The notes: generated by a model from the sequence alone, not told the origin. DNA of 64,000 bases from UBA5109 sp038148755 (GCA_038148755.1 JAYQWA010000003.1:124001-188000); one strand, 5' to 3'. Positions 8,286 to 17,176 are shown, numbered from the stretch's first letter. Program-made: numbers and translations.

Positions 8286-9470
8286 ATGAACTCTGCAGAC
8301 TATTCGCGTCGTAAATTATTGCAGTATCTTGCAGGCAGTCCTTTGCTTGCAGGCTTACCTTTATTGGCAGCGGAACGTCTTGATGACAGAGACTACATAG
8401 CCGAATCAGCAGAATGGGCAGTCAATGTATTTGATATGGAAAACGTTGCCCTGCAGAACCTGAGTCAGGCGCACTGGACCTATATTTCCCAGGGCGTGGA
8501 TGATGAGCTGACCTTGCGTGCAAATCGTGCAGGGTATGAGCGTTTGCATCTGCGTGCGAGAAGGCTTGTTGATGTCAGCGTGATCAATAAACAGACCGAA
8601 TTGCTCGGGCATACATTACCTTCACCGATACTCATGGCGCCGGTTGGCGGCCTCGGCATGGCGCATCGTGATGGTGACCTGGCTGCAGCACAAGGCGCCA
8701 GAGGTGGTGGACATAAAATGATTATGTCGACAGCGGCCAGTTATGGTATCGAAGAGATTACCGAAGCGCGTGGTGAACCCGTCTGGTACCAGCTTTATCC
8801 GACCAATGTCTGGGATATTACCCAGGGCATGTTGCGCCGGGTGGAAGCAACAGGAGCAGATGTCCTGTTTCTGACTGTCGATATTCCGGCCCGTAATCAG
8901 GATCGCATGCGCCGTTTTGACCAGAGTTCGGATACCTGTGCCGAATGTCATATTCCCGGTACCACCTTTGCCGACAGAGCCATGCTGCAGGGCTTGAATG
9001 CGCCGCGTAATATTAGCTCGCAGAATCAGGCTATGGACTGGGACTGGCTTGAACGTCTGCGCGATTCCACTGACATGAAACTGGTTATCAAAGGCATTAC
9101 CCATCCTGAAGATGCCAGACTGGCACTGAGAGCCGGGGTGGACGCCATTCATGTATCCAATCATGGTGGCCGGGCCGATGAAAGTGGTTATGCCACCATC
9201 GACTCCTTGCCGGAAGTCGTTGATGTCGTGCGGGGTCGTATCCCCGTAATTGTTGACGGTGGTATTCGCCGCGGCACGGATGTCTTCAAAGCGCTGGCAT
9301 TGGGCGCGGATGCCGTTTGTATCGGCAGGCCTTATGTCTGGGGTCTGGGTGCATTCGGACAGGAAGGTGTTGCCAGGGTCATGCAGATTCTGGACAGCGA
9401 ACTGGAAGTTGCCATGCGACAGGCGGGTACACCAAGCCTTGCTGATATCACCAGCGACTTTGTTCGGTAG
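8286..9470 (+). CDS. Tat-exported FMN-dependent alpha-hydroxy acid oxidase/dehydrogenase
   Basis: 394 residues. The N-terminus (YSRRKLLQYLAGSP) is a twin-arginine signal. The TIM barrel carries SPILMAPVGG, STAASYGIEEI, VIKGITHPEDARLALRAG, the active-site VSNHGGR and the phosphate-binding VDGGIRRGTD / GADAVCIGRP. The family (glycolate oxidase, lactate and mandelate dehydrogenases) abstracts a hydride from alpha-hydroxy acids to FMN. FMN-loaded enzyme leaving folded by Tat fits the signal. The electron acceptor could be oxygen or a membrane quinone. It lies 28 bp after the MetE-like gene and 24 bp before the sugar porter. Confidence 0.87.
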   Translation: MNSADYSRRKLLQYLAGSPLLAGLPLLAAERLDDRDYIAESAEWAVNVFDMENVALQNLSQAHWTYISQGVDDELTLRANRAGYERLHLRARRLVDVSVINKQTELLGHTLPSPILMAPVGGLGMAHRDGDLAAAQGARGGGHKMIMSTAASYGIEEITEARGEPVWYQLYPTNVWDITQGMLRRVEATGADVLFLTVDIPARNQDRMRRFDQSSDTCAECHIPGTTFADRAMLQGLNAPRNISSQNQAMDWDWLERLRDSTDMKLVIKGITHPEDARLALRAGVDAIHVSNHGGRADESGYATIDSLPEVVDVVRGRIPVIVDGGIRRGTDVFKALALGADAVCIGRPYVWGLGAFGQEGVARVMQILDSELEVAMRQAGTPSLADITSDFVR

Positions 9471-9494
9471 TAGACGAAAAAACGGGATGCTTTT

Positions 9495-10976
9495 ATGAAT
9501 CTGACAGCATCTGAGAATGTAAATAAAAACAGAACAATTATCCTGACTATTACCACTGTGGTGGCAATGGGTGGCTTGCTGTTTGGTTATGACACGGGTG
9601 TTATTTCGGGCAGTCAGCTTTATTTTACTGAATATTTTCAGCTAAGTACTGCTCAACAGGGTTGGGCGGTCAGCAGTGCGATCTATGGCTGTTTAATCGG
9701 TGCATTAATAAGTGGTTATCTGACCAAAGCCATCAGTCGTAAATATACCCTTATTGTTTCCGCCATATTGTTTATTATTTCTGCCTGGGGTTCAGGCCTG
9801 GCCGATTCTCTACTGGCATTGTCTATATACCGAATCATCGGTGGGCTGGGTGTCGGCATGGCATCGATGACAGCGCCGATGTATATCGCGGAAATTTCAC
9901 CGCCCAAAGAGCGTGGTCAGATGGTTTCCTATTATCAGTTAGCTGTTGTCATTGGCTTTTTTGTGGTGTTTCTGGCGACCTACTATATCGGTAATGGGGG
10001 CGCACAGTATTTTTCAGCTGAGTCATTAACAGATAGTGAGGCATTACATGCCTGGAATGTTGAGCAGGGTTGGCGGGTGATGTTCTGGTCGGAGCTTATT
10101 CCAGCAGTCCTGTTCTTTATCCTGTTGTTTTTTGTACCACATACTCCGCGCTGGTTAATGCTGAAGCAAAGAACCAGTGAAGCTAAAGCAGTGCTGGCTA
10201 AAATTACTTCGAATGAAACAGAAGCCAGACTTGAGCTGGATGATATTGCTTTGTCTTTTGCTGAAAATGAGCAACACCATTTGTTAACACTGGCAAGCAA
10301 GGGTATGGGACTTATTTTATTTATCGGTATCATGTTGTCTGTGTTCCAGCAGATTACCGGCATCAATGCCATTTTGTATTATGGCGCTGAAATTTTCAGT
10401 AAGGCATTGGCTTACGGTCCTGAAGATGCTTTGAAGCAACAGTTATGGACAGCCGGCGTTAATCTGATGTTTACCTTTATTGCCATTTTTACGATTGATA
10501 AATGGGGCAGAAAACCCTTATTGCTGGTTGGCATCACCGGCATGTTTTTGGGCTTATCTGTTCTGGCGTTAACAATATACACCCAGCAATTGGGCATAGT
10601 GTCACTGCTGGCCATACTGTTGTTTATCGGTTCCTTTGCTATGTCCATGGGGCCGGTAGTCTGGGTCTTGCTTGCTGAAATATTCCCCAATGCTTTACGT
10701 AGCGTAATAATGTCTATTGCCGTCGCAGCGCAGTGGTTATTCAATGCCATTGTCGCTAACAGTTTTCCGGTGGTTAATGCCAGTGAACTAAACAATGGTG
10801 TGTTTAACGGTGTACTGCCGTATCTTATTTTTGCCGGATTCAGTTTGCTGGCTTTTCTGTTTGTCTGGAAGCTAGTGCCGGAAACCAAGGGAAAAACGCT
10901 TGAGGAAATGGAAGCACTCTGGACAGGGAAAAATGTTTTTCATAAAGCAGATGAAATTGAAGCGGGTCAGGCATAA
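9495..10976 (+). CDS. MFS sugar porter (sugar:H+ symporter)
   Basis: 493 residues with 12 predicted helices. Sugar porter signatures: GYDTGVISG in helix 1, SRKYTL in the first cytoplasmic loop, PHTPRWLM at the end of the first half, QQITGINAILYYG in helix 7, GRKPLLLVG in the second half and VPETKGKTLEEME at the C-terminus. Members such as XylE, GalP and GlcP import hexoses or pentoses with protons. The adjacent glucokinase gene 47 bp downstream suggests glucose uptake and phosphorylation. The start ATG at 9495 follows a GGGATG sequence rather than a strong ribosome site. Confidence 0.9.
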   Translation: MNLTASENVNKNRTIILTITTVVAMGGLLFGYDTGVISGSQLYFTEYFQLSTAQQGWAVSSAIYGCLIGALISGYLTKAISRKYTLIVSAILFIISAWGSGLADSLLALSIYRIIGGLGVGMASMTAPMYIAEISPPKERGQMVSYYQLAVVIGFFVVFLATYYIGNGGAQYFSAESLTDSEALHAWNVEQGWRVMFWSELIPAVLFFILLFFVPHTPRWLMLKQRTSEAKAVLAKITSNETEARLELDDIALSFAENEQHHLLTLASKGMGLILFIGIMLSVFQQITGINAILYYGAEIFSKALAYGPEDALKQQLWTAGVNLMFTFIAIFTIDKWGRKPLLLVGITGMFLGLSVLALTIYTQQLGIVSLLAILLFIGSFAMSMGPVVWVLLAEIFPNALRSVIMSIAVAAQWLFNAIVANSFPVVNASELNNGVFNGVLPYLIFAGFSLLAFLFVWKLVPETKGKTLEEMEALWTGKNVFHKADEIEAGQA

Positions 10977-11023
10977 ATAAATAATAAGTAGCGGGTGTCA
11001 CTATAAAAGCTGTCAATACACAA

Positions 11024-11962
11024 GTGGTCATGGATATAGGCGGTACCAACTTACGTCTGGCCTGTGTTAATGCCGATAAAACCTTAGCCAACATCGAGTC
11101 CTGGGAGTGTAGTGAATTTTCCGGACCGGCGGATGCCTTGCTTCGGTATATCGAAAAACATGAAATTGAAGACGTCAGCCTATGTATGGCTATTGCCAGT
11201 CCGAATCCTGATGACAGGAATCAGGTGACAATGATGAATCTTGATTGGTCCTTTTCACCTTCAGTTTTGCAAGCGCAATTTTCACTACAGGCTCTGCATA
11301 TAATCAATGATTACCATGCGATGGCGCTTGCCATTCCTTTGTTCAACGATACTGATAAATTCAAGATCGGCGATGGCATTGTTAGTGATGGCCCCGCAGT
11401 GATATGTGGACCCGGCACCGGGCTTGGTGTTGCCATACTAAGCAGACATGAAAACAGCTGGCAGGTGTTGCCGGGCGAAGGCGGTCATATGGATTTTGCA
11501 CCGGCTACAGAATATGAACAGGAAATCTGGAAAATATTTCATCGTAAATATGATCATGTCTCAGCAGAAAGAATGTTGTCCGGACCCGGCCTGGAAGAAT
11601 TACATCATGCGATTTGTACACTTGATGGCATACCGTTTGTTGCTTTAAGTGCTGGACAGATCAGCCAACAGGGAATTGCCGAAGAGTCAGTCAGCTGTGA
11701 AAAAACGCTGCATGTTTTTTCTGCCATGCTGGGTTCTTTTTGTGGCAGTCTGGCATTACTAACGAGTGCCAGGGCTGGTGTCTATATCGCAGGAGGTATC
11801 GTACCAAGGTTTACTGAGTTTTTTAGCAAAAGTGAATTTCGTCAGCGTTTTGAAGCCAAGGGACGTTATCAGGCCTTCAATAAAAAAATACCCACTTTTG
11901 TAGTAACAACAGAGTTTCCTGGCTTACTTGGTGCTGCCGGGTATCTCAGACATGATTTGTGA
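11024..11962 (+). CDS. glk: Glucokinase
   Basis: About 312 residues of the bacterial glucokinase (Glk) family. DIGGTNLRLA is the ATP phosphate-1 loop, NDYHAMALAIP the sugar-binding Asn-Asp region, GPGTGLGVAIL the second phosphate loop and PGEGGHMDFAP the catalytic/sugar-contact segment. It phosphorylates glucose at C6 with ATP in the cytosol. The start is uncertain: GTG 11024 and ATG 11030 are both possible and neither has a strong ribosome site. It belongs with the sugar porter upstream and converges on the A-type cassette gene with only 16 bp between. Confidence 0.88.
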   Translation: MVMDIGGTNLRLACVNADKTLANIESWECSEFSGPADALLRYIEKHEIEDVSLCMAIASPNPDDRNQVTMMNLDWSFSPSVLQAQFSLQALHIINDYHAMALAIPLFNDTDKFKIGDGIVSDGPAVICGPGTGLGVAILSRHENSWQVLPGEGGHMDFAPATEYEQEIWKIFHRKYDHVSAERMLSGPGLEELHHAICTLDGIPFVALSAGQISQQGIAEESVSCEKTLHVFSAMLGSFCGSLALLTSARAGVYIAGGIVPRFTEFFSKSEFRQRFEAKGRYQAFNKKIPTFVVTTEFPGLLGAAGYLRHDL

Positions 11963-11978
11963 CTAAAGAATGAAATTT

Positions 11979-12776
11979 CTAACGTTCATTCTCATGCATC
12001 ACGAAACACTCTTTAGGACTCCACTTGGAATCATCAGCTTCTTTCATGAAGTGCATGGTAGTGACCCAGGGCTCAACGAGATAAGCCGGGTCGTCCACAA
12101 TAATAGTATCGACAAACCATGTTCTGCCATTGGGATCATCGAACACATCAAAATATTCAGTCACCGTGGCCTGTTCACTGTGTGGAATGCCATTTTTACG
12201 TAAATAGCCGGCGATAAGATTGTCCGTGTGCGCTTCGAGTGAGCGTGTTGAAGTCCCTACTCGAGGTGTCTGACCGATGCGAATGCCATTAAAAGTAGTC
12301 GGCGCTGGAGGAGCTTCCCATTTTGCCACAGTGTGTCCCTGTCTTGACGGTGCGCCAGGTGTCACTGTTTCATCAAAATGGAACATGCGGGTTTGCATAC
12401 CTGCATCAAATTCCATTTTAAGCGTCATGTCATCTTCCCAGCTTATTTTGATCCGTCCTGGACGATGCATGATGCCAGGAGCGCCATAGGCAATACATTC
12501 ATTACCTGCATTTAGTTCAGGGCGCCATGCCATGCCGACTTCTCTGGCGGCTTCATTCTCAGGAATGTTGGCGAAATCACCGATCAAAGGCGTCGTCATG
12601 CGCCAGCGCCAGTCTTCAGACACGATGGAAACCCAGGTGCCGGTTAAATCAATTGGCGCCCCAGCTCTACCGGGTTCAGCGCCAGTCTGTCGTTCCAGAA
12701 TTGCGGATATCTGACCAAAGGCCATGGCAGAAGTCAGAAGCAGGATAAGTGAAAAAAGTGAATTGAATATTTTCAT
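11979..12776 (-). CDS. Cassette 1 gene A: exported protein of unknown function
   Basis: 265 residues with a Sec signal ending AMAFGQ. The mature part opens with LTGTWVSIVSEDWRWRM, then GNECIAYGAPGIMHRPGRI, a central RMFHFDE strand, a YLRKNGIPHSEQA segment and DDPAYLVEPW near the end. No known catalytic motif. It is homologous to the protein at 21674-22480 (shared LxGxWVSIxxEDWxWRM, CxAYGAxGIMxxPxR, LRxNGxPxSE, DPxYLxE). It resembles the B-type cassette proteins in layout, suggesting a shared beta-rich, possibly ligand-binding fold. It is the last gene of a B-MBL-A operon, 3 bp after the MBL gene. Function unknown. Confidence 0.75.
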   Translation of the reverse strand: MKIFNSLFSLILLLTSAMAFGQISAILERQTGAEPGRAGAPIDLTGTWVSIVSEDWRWRMTTPLIGDFANIPENEAAREVGMAWRPELNAGNECIAYGAPGIMHRPGRIKISWEDDMTLKMEFDAGMQTRMFHFDETVTPGAPSRQGHTVAKWEAPPAPTTFNGIRIGQTPRVGTSTRSLEAHTDNLIAGYLRKNGIPHSEQATVTEYFDVFDDPNGRTWFVDTIIVDDPAYLVEPWVTTMHFMKEADDSKWSPKECFVMHENER

Positions 12777-12779
12777 GAT

Positions 12780-13757
12780 TTACTCCATTTCTTCCGACAG
12801 GCTTTCGTAGATAGCGGTAATGAATTCGGTACTGGTCGGGCCGCCACGTGAGCCCCCATATTCAGTGCTGTAATCCAGCACCGGATTGCTGGCGATAATC
12901 TGATTCAGGCTCATACCCTGTTCCATCTGGTATTGAATACGGTCTCTGACGATGACCAGCATATTGCGGTATTCAACCACATCAATTTCATCACCAAGAC
13001 GGCCATGGCCTGGTATGGCATACGTGCCGCCTTCAGCATTCAGCCCAGGGATCATCAGCGCCAGTGCAAAATTCAGGGCTTCAATAAAGCCGTTAATGCT
13101 GCCACCCTGCGCGACATCAATATCAGGAAACTGTCCCGGAATCAGGAGATCGCCGAGGCTGATGACATCCGAGCTTCTGAAGAACACAATGCTGTCGCCA
13201 TCAGTATGCGCATTGGGCATGTGATAAACCGCAATGCCCTCATCATTCATATAGAAGTCAAAAGTGGGAGTGAAGTAGGTGGTTGTCAGGGTCAGGTTTT
13301 CGACGTCATTCTCAGCCAGGTAAAAACGGTTGAGCACGTTTTCATGAGCCAGCAGGGTAACACCAGAAGTATTACCGCCAATAGCCACAGCAACACCGGC
13401 ACCCCGGCCGCCGAAGCCTCTGAAACCCAGATTATTAATGGCGTCATTACCTGCCAGATGCATAGGGTCAAGGGCAGTAGTAATCACATAACGTACCGGT
13501 GCACTGCTGATTTGCCGGATCAGGGCCATCATTTCATCAATATACTGAGGCTCTGGCGTATCAACGAAAACGATGGCTTCATCGCCAATTTGTACGGTGA
13601 CATTAACACCAGCACCATCGAGGACATAAACCTGGCCTTTAACATGGTACAGACTAAGCGCCTGATCCATATCAGCCGCCTTTGCCATGCTTCCCAACAG
13701 AAGCATGAAGCAGCAGCTCTTCAGCAGGCAGGACAACAGAAATTGGGGTTTAAACAT
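12780..13757 (-). CDS. Cassette 1 MBL-fold protein with degenerate metal site
   Basis: 325 residues, Sec signal ending MAKA. It follows the MBL scaffold: HVKGQVYVLDGAG, NVTVQIGDEAIVFVDT, a NAHTDGDSIVFFR strand, SLGDLLIPGQFP and the late GHGRLGDEID. At the HxHxDH position (residues 95-100) it reads ALDPMH, where its paralogue in cassette 2 has HAHQDH. Three of the six usual zinc ligands are therefore changed, while the later His of NAHTD, the Asp of GDL and the His of GHGR remain. The protein is probably not a standard dinuclear zinc hydrolase. It could bind one metal, act as a binding partner, or be drifting. It lies 42 bp after B and 3 bp before A. Confidence 0.8.
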   Translation of the reverse strand: MFKPQFLLSCLLKSCCFMLLLGSMAKAADMDQALSLYHVKGQVYVLDGAGVNVTVQIGDEAIVFVDTPEPQYIDEMMALIRQISSAPVRYVITTALDPMHLAGNDAINNLGFRGFGGRGAGVAVAIGGNTSGVTLLAHENVLNRFYLAENDVENLTLTTTYFTPTFDFYMNDEGIAVYHMPNAHTDGDSIVFFRSSDVISLGDLLIPGQFPDIDVAQGGSINGFIEALNFALALMIPGLNAEGGTYAIPGHGRLGDEIDVVEYRNMLVIVRDRIQYQMEQGMSLNQIIASNPVLDYSTEYGGSRGGPTSTEFITAIYESLSEEME

Positions 13758-13799
13758 AACTTGCTCCGTGATTGGAATTCTTATTATTAGTCAGGCGGC

Positions 13800-14708
13800 C
13801 TACATGCATTCTTCGATGCAAAATTCGGCCTCACCAACAGGCGCTTCCATGGTGTCCATATATTCGGGATACATGGTCTCTATCCCACCACGAACGCCGG
13901 AATAGGGCAGGCGATAGCGTTCCGCAAACTCCAGCAACCAGGGATTCTGACCGGGCAGGAAATGTGGAACAATCTGGCCCAGGGCATTTACCGGCAATTC
14001 CTGAATAACCTGACAGGCGCTGGGAGCCTGTCTGGCGGATACATCTCTGACCCAGGTCTGACTTCTGACCATAGGCTCGGTCATAAATACGGGATCATCA
14101 ATTACGGTTACCACGGTTAAATAATCACCATGCATCACCCAGTGCTCGGTAGCAGTTCTTTCGCTGCTGGCAGCCAGGCCATTACGTCGCAGATAGCTTT
14201 CTTTGAAATCTGTGGTGAGAATGTTCAGCATGTTACCGTCGAAAGTGCCGGTGGAAAAACCCTGGAAAGTATGCGGGGCAATATCAGCAGGTCTTTCAGG
14301 ATTGTTAAGCCAGATAGTGCGTTCCATCCCCATGAAACCGATACGGGTTTTAAAGGCTATAGGTTGTTGAGTCAAAGGATCCACAACCCGTTCAATTCTT
14401 AAATCCGCAGCACCGCGCATGGAATAATCGCCACCGTGCTGCCGGCAGATATATTCACTGACCACCGAAATACGATTCGGGTTATAGCTGTCGCCCCGCA
14501 GTCGTGCCGCATCATTTATCGGCATTCCGGAATAGTCGGCCAGATGTGGGCCCGGAATACGTTCCGGCAGATCTTCATGATAGAGCGGACGCCAGTCGCC
14601 GGAAAAATCAATTTCCTGGGCCAGCACACCAGAGCTGAATAGCAGCGTGGCGCATAATCCAGAGATAGCGCCAAAGGCCTTGAAGAAAGCATTAGTACGG
14701 GGAATCAT
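13800..14708 (-). CDS. Cassette 1 gene B: exported protein of unknown function
   Basis: 302 residues, Sec signal ending SSGVLAQ. The mature part has DFSGDWRPLYHEDLPERIPG, DYSGMPINDAARLRGD, a CRQHGG Cys, SMRGAADLRIE, HTFQGFSTGTFDGN, YLRRNGLAASSE and DDPVFMTEP. The cassette 2 counterpart shares HEDxxERIPGP, DYxGxPxNDAARxRGD, HTxxGFSTGxFxGN, RRNGxAxSxxAT. In cassette 2 the segment before HTWGGF reads TIWMDGRPHPGD, which I recognise as a common hallmark of this family; here it is TIWLNNPERPAD. First gene of the B-MBL-A operon, divergent from the amidohydrolase. The family has no assigned function that I know. Confidence 0.75.
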   Translation of the reverse strand: MIPRTNAFFKAFGAISGLCATLLFSSGVLAQEIDFSGDWRPLYHEDLPERIPGPHLADYSGMPINDAARLRGDSYNPNRISVVSEYICRQHGGDYSMRGAADLRIERVVDPLTQQPIAFKTRIGFMGMERTIWLNNPERPADIAPHTFQGFSTGTFDGNMLNILTTDFKESYLRRNGLAASSERTATEHWVMHGDYLTVVTVIDDPVFMTEPMVRSQTWVRDVSARQAPSACQVIQELPVNALGQIVPHFLPGQNPWLLEFAERYRLPYSGVRGGIETMYPEYMDTMEAPVGEAEFCIEECM

Positions 14709-14999
14709 GCAGTTTTCCTCTTCGTGTATTTTTAATTATTGAGGTAATGCGAATTGTTCGTATTCTGGCAATTAACTTGTTGTGTGGCTAGCTGTTTTTT
14801 GCCGAAGTCTTATTTTTTGCAATATTAGGACCAAGTTTAGCTAAAAAATTTGATGGGGTAGAAGACGATAAACTTGTATCTTAGGTAACACTTCTGGTTA
14901 AGTGACTAAATCAAGTAATTATTTTATGCTCCCCAGGAAACTTTCAATAAAAGTATCAAAAGTATCCATTTAAAACCCACCTTAAAAAGGGATAAAGCC

Positions 15000-16451
15000 A
15001 TGATGAAAACCAAGGGTAAAGTAAACCGCTTAAGACGAAAGATTCTGCAATCATCAGCCATTGGCGGTGTGGCGCTTACCTATGGGGCGCCTTTTGCTAA
15101 AGCGCAGTCTTCAGCCATGCCCGAGTCACTCATGAGAAGCCGTGAGTTTCTTTTGAAAGGTGGTTATGTCCTCTCCATGGATAATGACATTGGTGATATC
15201 GCAGTTGGTGATGTGCACATACGGGATGGTGAGATCATTGATATTGCTCCTGCAATAAATGCCCCGCAAGCAGAAATGATTGATGCCACTGACAGGGTCA
15301 TTATGCCCGGCTTCGTTGAGACCCATTGGCATATGCTGGTCAGTCACTGGCGCGGTATAGCCAATGATGCAGCCGATTATTTCAGATTATCCAGCACACT
15401 TGAGCCTTTCTACAGGACCGAAGATCACTATACCGCCGTCAGGTATTCAGCGCTGGATGCCTTGAATGCCGGAGTTACAACCTGTCACAACTGGTCAGAA
15501 GGCATGCTTGATCAGGCAGGCGCGATTGCTGAAATGCAGGCGCTGGTGGATAGTGGTATTCGTGCCAAAATGGGTTATAGCGCCTTTCATGAAGGGACAT
15601 TAAAAACCGCAGCAGAGATAGAAAGAACTCTTGCCTGGATCAATGAAAATGGTGAAGGCAGGCTAGGTTTGGGTTTGTTACTTGATGGTGCCCCAGCAGC
15701 TCAAATGGCTGCGGCATTAGAACTTGGACGATCTTACGGACTCTGGCCAATTTCTGATCACAGTGGTGGACTCGATTATCTGGAGCTGGCTGGTCCTGAA
15801 TTTATTGTGACGCATGGCCCTGGTTTGACGGAAGACGCCATGCGGCAGATTGCCCAGAACAATCTTAAAGTGGCGCTGTCACCCTTGATAGACCCAATGA
15901 TAGGTGGCGGTTTGGCGCCTATTTATCCACTCATCGCCAATGGTGTGCCACTGGAAAATATCAGTTTTTCAATCGATGCCAGTGCCCAGACACCGGTTGA
16001 TCCCTTTGCTTCCCTGCGGGCAATCACCAGTGCCGCACGTATGCAACAGGTTCAATCCAACAGAACAGGGCAGGTGATGGGAACACTGGTTGTGCCATCA
16101 CCGGAGACACAATGGGAGTTCAGTAATCGCGATGCTGTTTACATCGGTACTTATGGTGGCGCAAATGTGCTCGGCCTTGCTGATCAGATTGGTTCACTGA
16201 CGCCCGGCAAGAAAGCCGATGTCATCATGGTGCGCACCGACATGATCAACATGCTTCCCAACACTGATTCCGATATACCCATGCAACTGATTCAGCATGC
16301 CATAACCTCAAACATTGATACGGTTTTTGTTGATGGCAGCATCAAAAAATTCAATGGTATCTTGCTGGATGAAGACCTGGAGCAAATCATTGATGACGCA
16401 GCACAGTTACAAAGAAGGCTGAGACAGCAGGCAGCTGAAAGTAATGGGTAG
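15000..16451 (+). CDS. Tat-exported amidohydrolase (cytosine deaminase / chlorohydrolase-like)
   Basis: 483 residues. The N-terminus (RLRRKILQSSAIGG ... PFAKAQS) is a twin-arginine signal. The amidohydrolase barrel shows VIMPGFVETHWHM (HxH metal motif), a later His in SDHSGG, THGPGLTEDAM, the acid in FSIDASAQ and the C-terminal GSLTPGKKADVIMV. This is the subtype III pattern of deaminases and chlorohydrolases (SsnA, AtzA, S-adenosylhomocysteine deaminase relatives), which hydrolyse C-N or C-Cl bonds on ring substrates. An exported member is unusual. AAAAAGG precedes two adjacent ATGs (15000 and 15003). It is divergent from cassette 1 and followed by a DUF6152 gene. Confidence 0.85.
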   Translation: MMKTKGKVNRLRRKILQSSAIGGVALTYGAPFAKAQSSAMPESLMRSREFLLKGGYVLSMDNDIGDIAVGDVHIRDGEIIDIAPAINAPQAEMIDATDRVIMPGFVETHWHMLVSHWRGIANDAADYFRLSSTLEPFYRTEDHYTAVRYSALDALNAGVTTCHNWSEGMLDQAGAIAEMQALVDSGIRAKMGYSAFHEGTLKTAAEIERTLAWINENGEGRLGLGLLLDGAPAAQMAAALELGRSYGLWPISDHSGGLDYLELAGPEFIVTHGPGLTEDAMRQIAQNNLKVALSPLIDPMIGGGLAPIYPLIANGVPLENISFSIDASAQTPVDPFASLRAITSAARMQQVQSNRTGQVMGTLVVPSPETQWEFSNRDAVYIGTYGGANVLGLADQIGSLTPGKKADVIMVRTDMINMLPNTDSDIPMQLIQHAITSNIDTVFVDGSIKKFNGILLDEDLEQIIDDAAQLQRRLRQQAAESNG

Positions 16452-16520
16452 TGATTTAATCAAATCAACCCTTCTTCAACTGACGAGGTTCAAGTATAAA
16501 TCTAAGCGGACTACACTCGC

Positions 16521-16859
16521 TTGATTCTCACTATAGCACACCATTCATTTTCGGCCACCTATGTGTTGGATGACACGGAAACGATCGAAGGGGTCATGGT
16601 TCAGTTCCTGTTCCATAACCCGCATTCATTTGTACATGTCATGGTGACAGATGAAGAAACCCCTGAAAATAATCGCTACGCGGTTGAGTGGGGTGGTGCC
16701 AGTGCACTGGCTGGCTCAGTAGACCGATCAAGCCTGAAACCGGGTGACCGAGTTCGCATCAGTGGTCAGCCTGGACGAAACCCAGAAGATCACCGTTTGC
16801 GAATGGTGAGCCTTGAAGTAATCGATGGAGACTTTGTCTGGAGCGGTGACTTCGAGTAA
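16521..16859 (+). CDS. DUF6152-like protein, signal peptide apparently frame-disrupted
   Basis: 112 residues from TTG 16521. The sequence starts at AHHSFSATYV, the point where mature DUF6152 proteins usually begin after a signal peptide, and continues with EGVMVQFLFHNPHSFVHV, YAVEWGGASAL and LKPGDRVRISGQP. These match the family pattern. No in-frame Met lies between the stop at 16503 and HHSF. A separate frame opening at ATG 16444, which overlaps the amidohydrolase stop, ends at TGA 16522, exactly over this TTG, and could have supplied the missing N-terminus. A one-base change or sequencing error may have split the gene. DUF6152 proteins are exported and of unknown function. Confidence 0.6.
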   Translation: MILTIAHHSFSATYVLDDTETIEGVMVQFLFHNPHSFVHVMVTDEETPENNRYAVEWGGASALAGSVDRSSLKPGDRVRISGQPGRNPEDHRLRMVSLEVIDGDFVWSGDFE

Positions 16860-16879
16860 TTAATCTTAACCTTGTCATG

Positions 16880-16918
16880 CGCCAGAGTAGACTGAATAGC
16901 TGCTCTGGCGTTTTTTTT
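16880..16918 (+). terminator. Rho-independent terminator after the DUF6152 gene
   Basis: Stem CGCCAGAG (16880-16887) pairs with CTCTGGCG (16903-16910) around a 15-nt loop and is followed by eight T. It lies 20 bp after the DUF6152 stop and closes the amidohydrolase transcription unit. Confidence 0.85.
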
Positions 16919-17074
16919 ACTTTCTTAAATTATCTTCAAGCTGGCTGTTTAGAGTCAGCCCAGAAAATTCCAAGTTGTCTTTTTTGTTAGTGGATGATTC
17001 GCATTGAAATCAATCATCCATCCAGTTCGAGAATAAATTAGGCTGTCAGAGTCGGAAGAACAGTGCTTTCGTTA

Positions 17075-17176
17075 CAAAATAAAAAAACCCGCATAGTAGG
17101 TATGCGGGTCAAGGGTGAGCTTGCTAACGAAGGAGGGAAGCAAGCAAGGGTTTAAAACTTTTCCACTAACTAATAA
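17075..17176 (-). ncRNA. Candidate small RNA with anti-Shine-Dalgarno-like loop
   Basis: Read on the minus strand there are two consecutive hairpins. The first has stem GCTTGC/GCAAGC (17119-17145) and a loop containing TTCCCTCC, complementary to AGGAGG-type ribosome sites. The second is a perfect 9-bp stem ACCCGCATA/TATGCGGGT (17087-17109) followed by a T-run, an intrinsic terminator. No minus-strand gene nearby needs that terminator. About 25-30 nt upstream of the first hairpin is a possible promoter: TATAAG (17177-17182) and TTGATC (17202-17207) spaced by 19. C-rich exposed loops of this kind occur in known trans-acting RNAs. Boundaries are estimates. Confidence 0.45.

Noticed and set aside
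12933..13790. Long open frame (285 codons) on the plus strand
   Set aside because: It is antisense to the MBL gene of cassette 1, has no signal or family motif, and the opposite strand shows clear homology to the cassette 2 protein.
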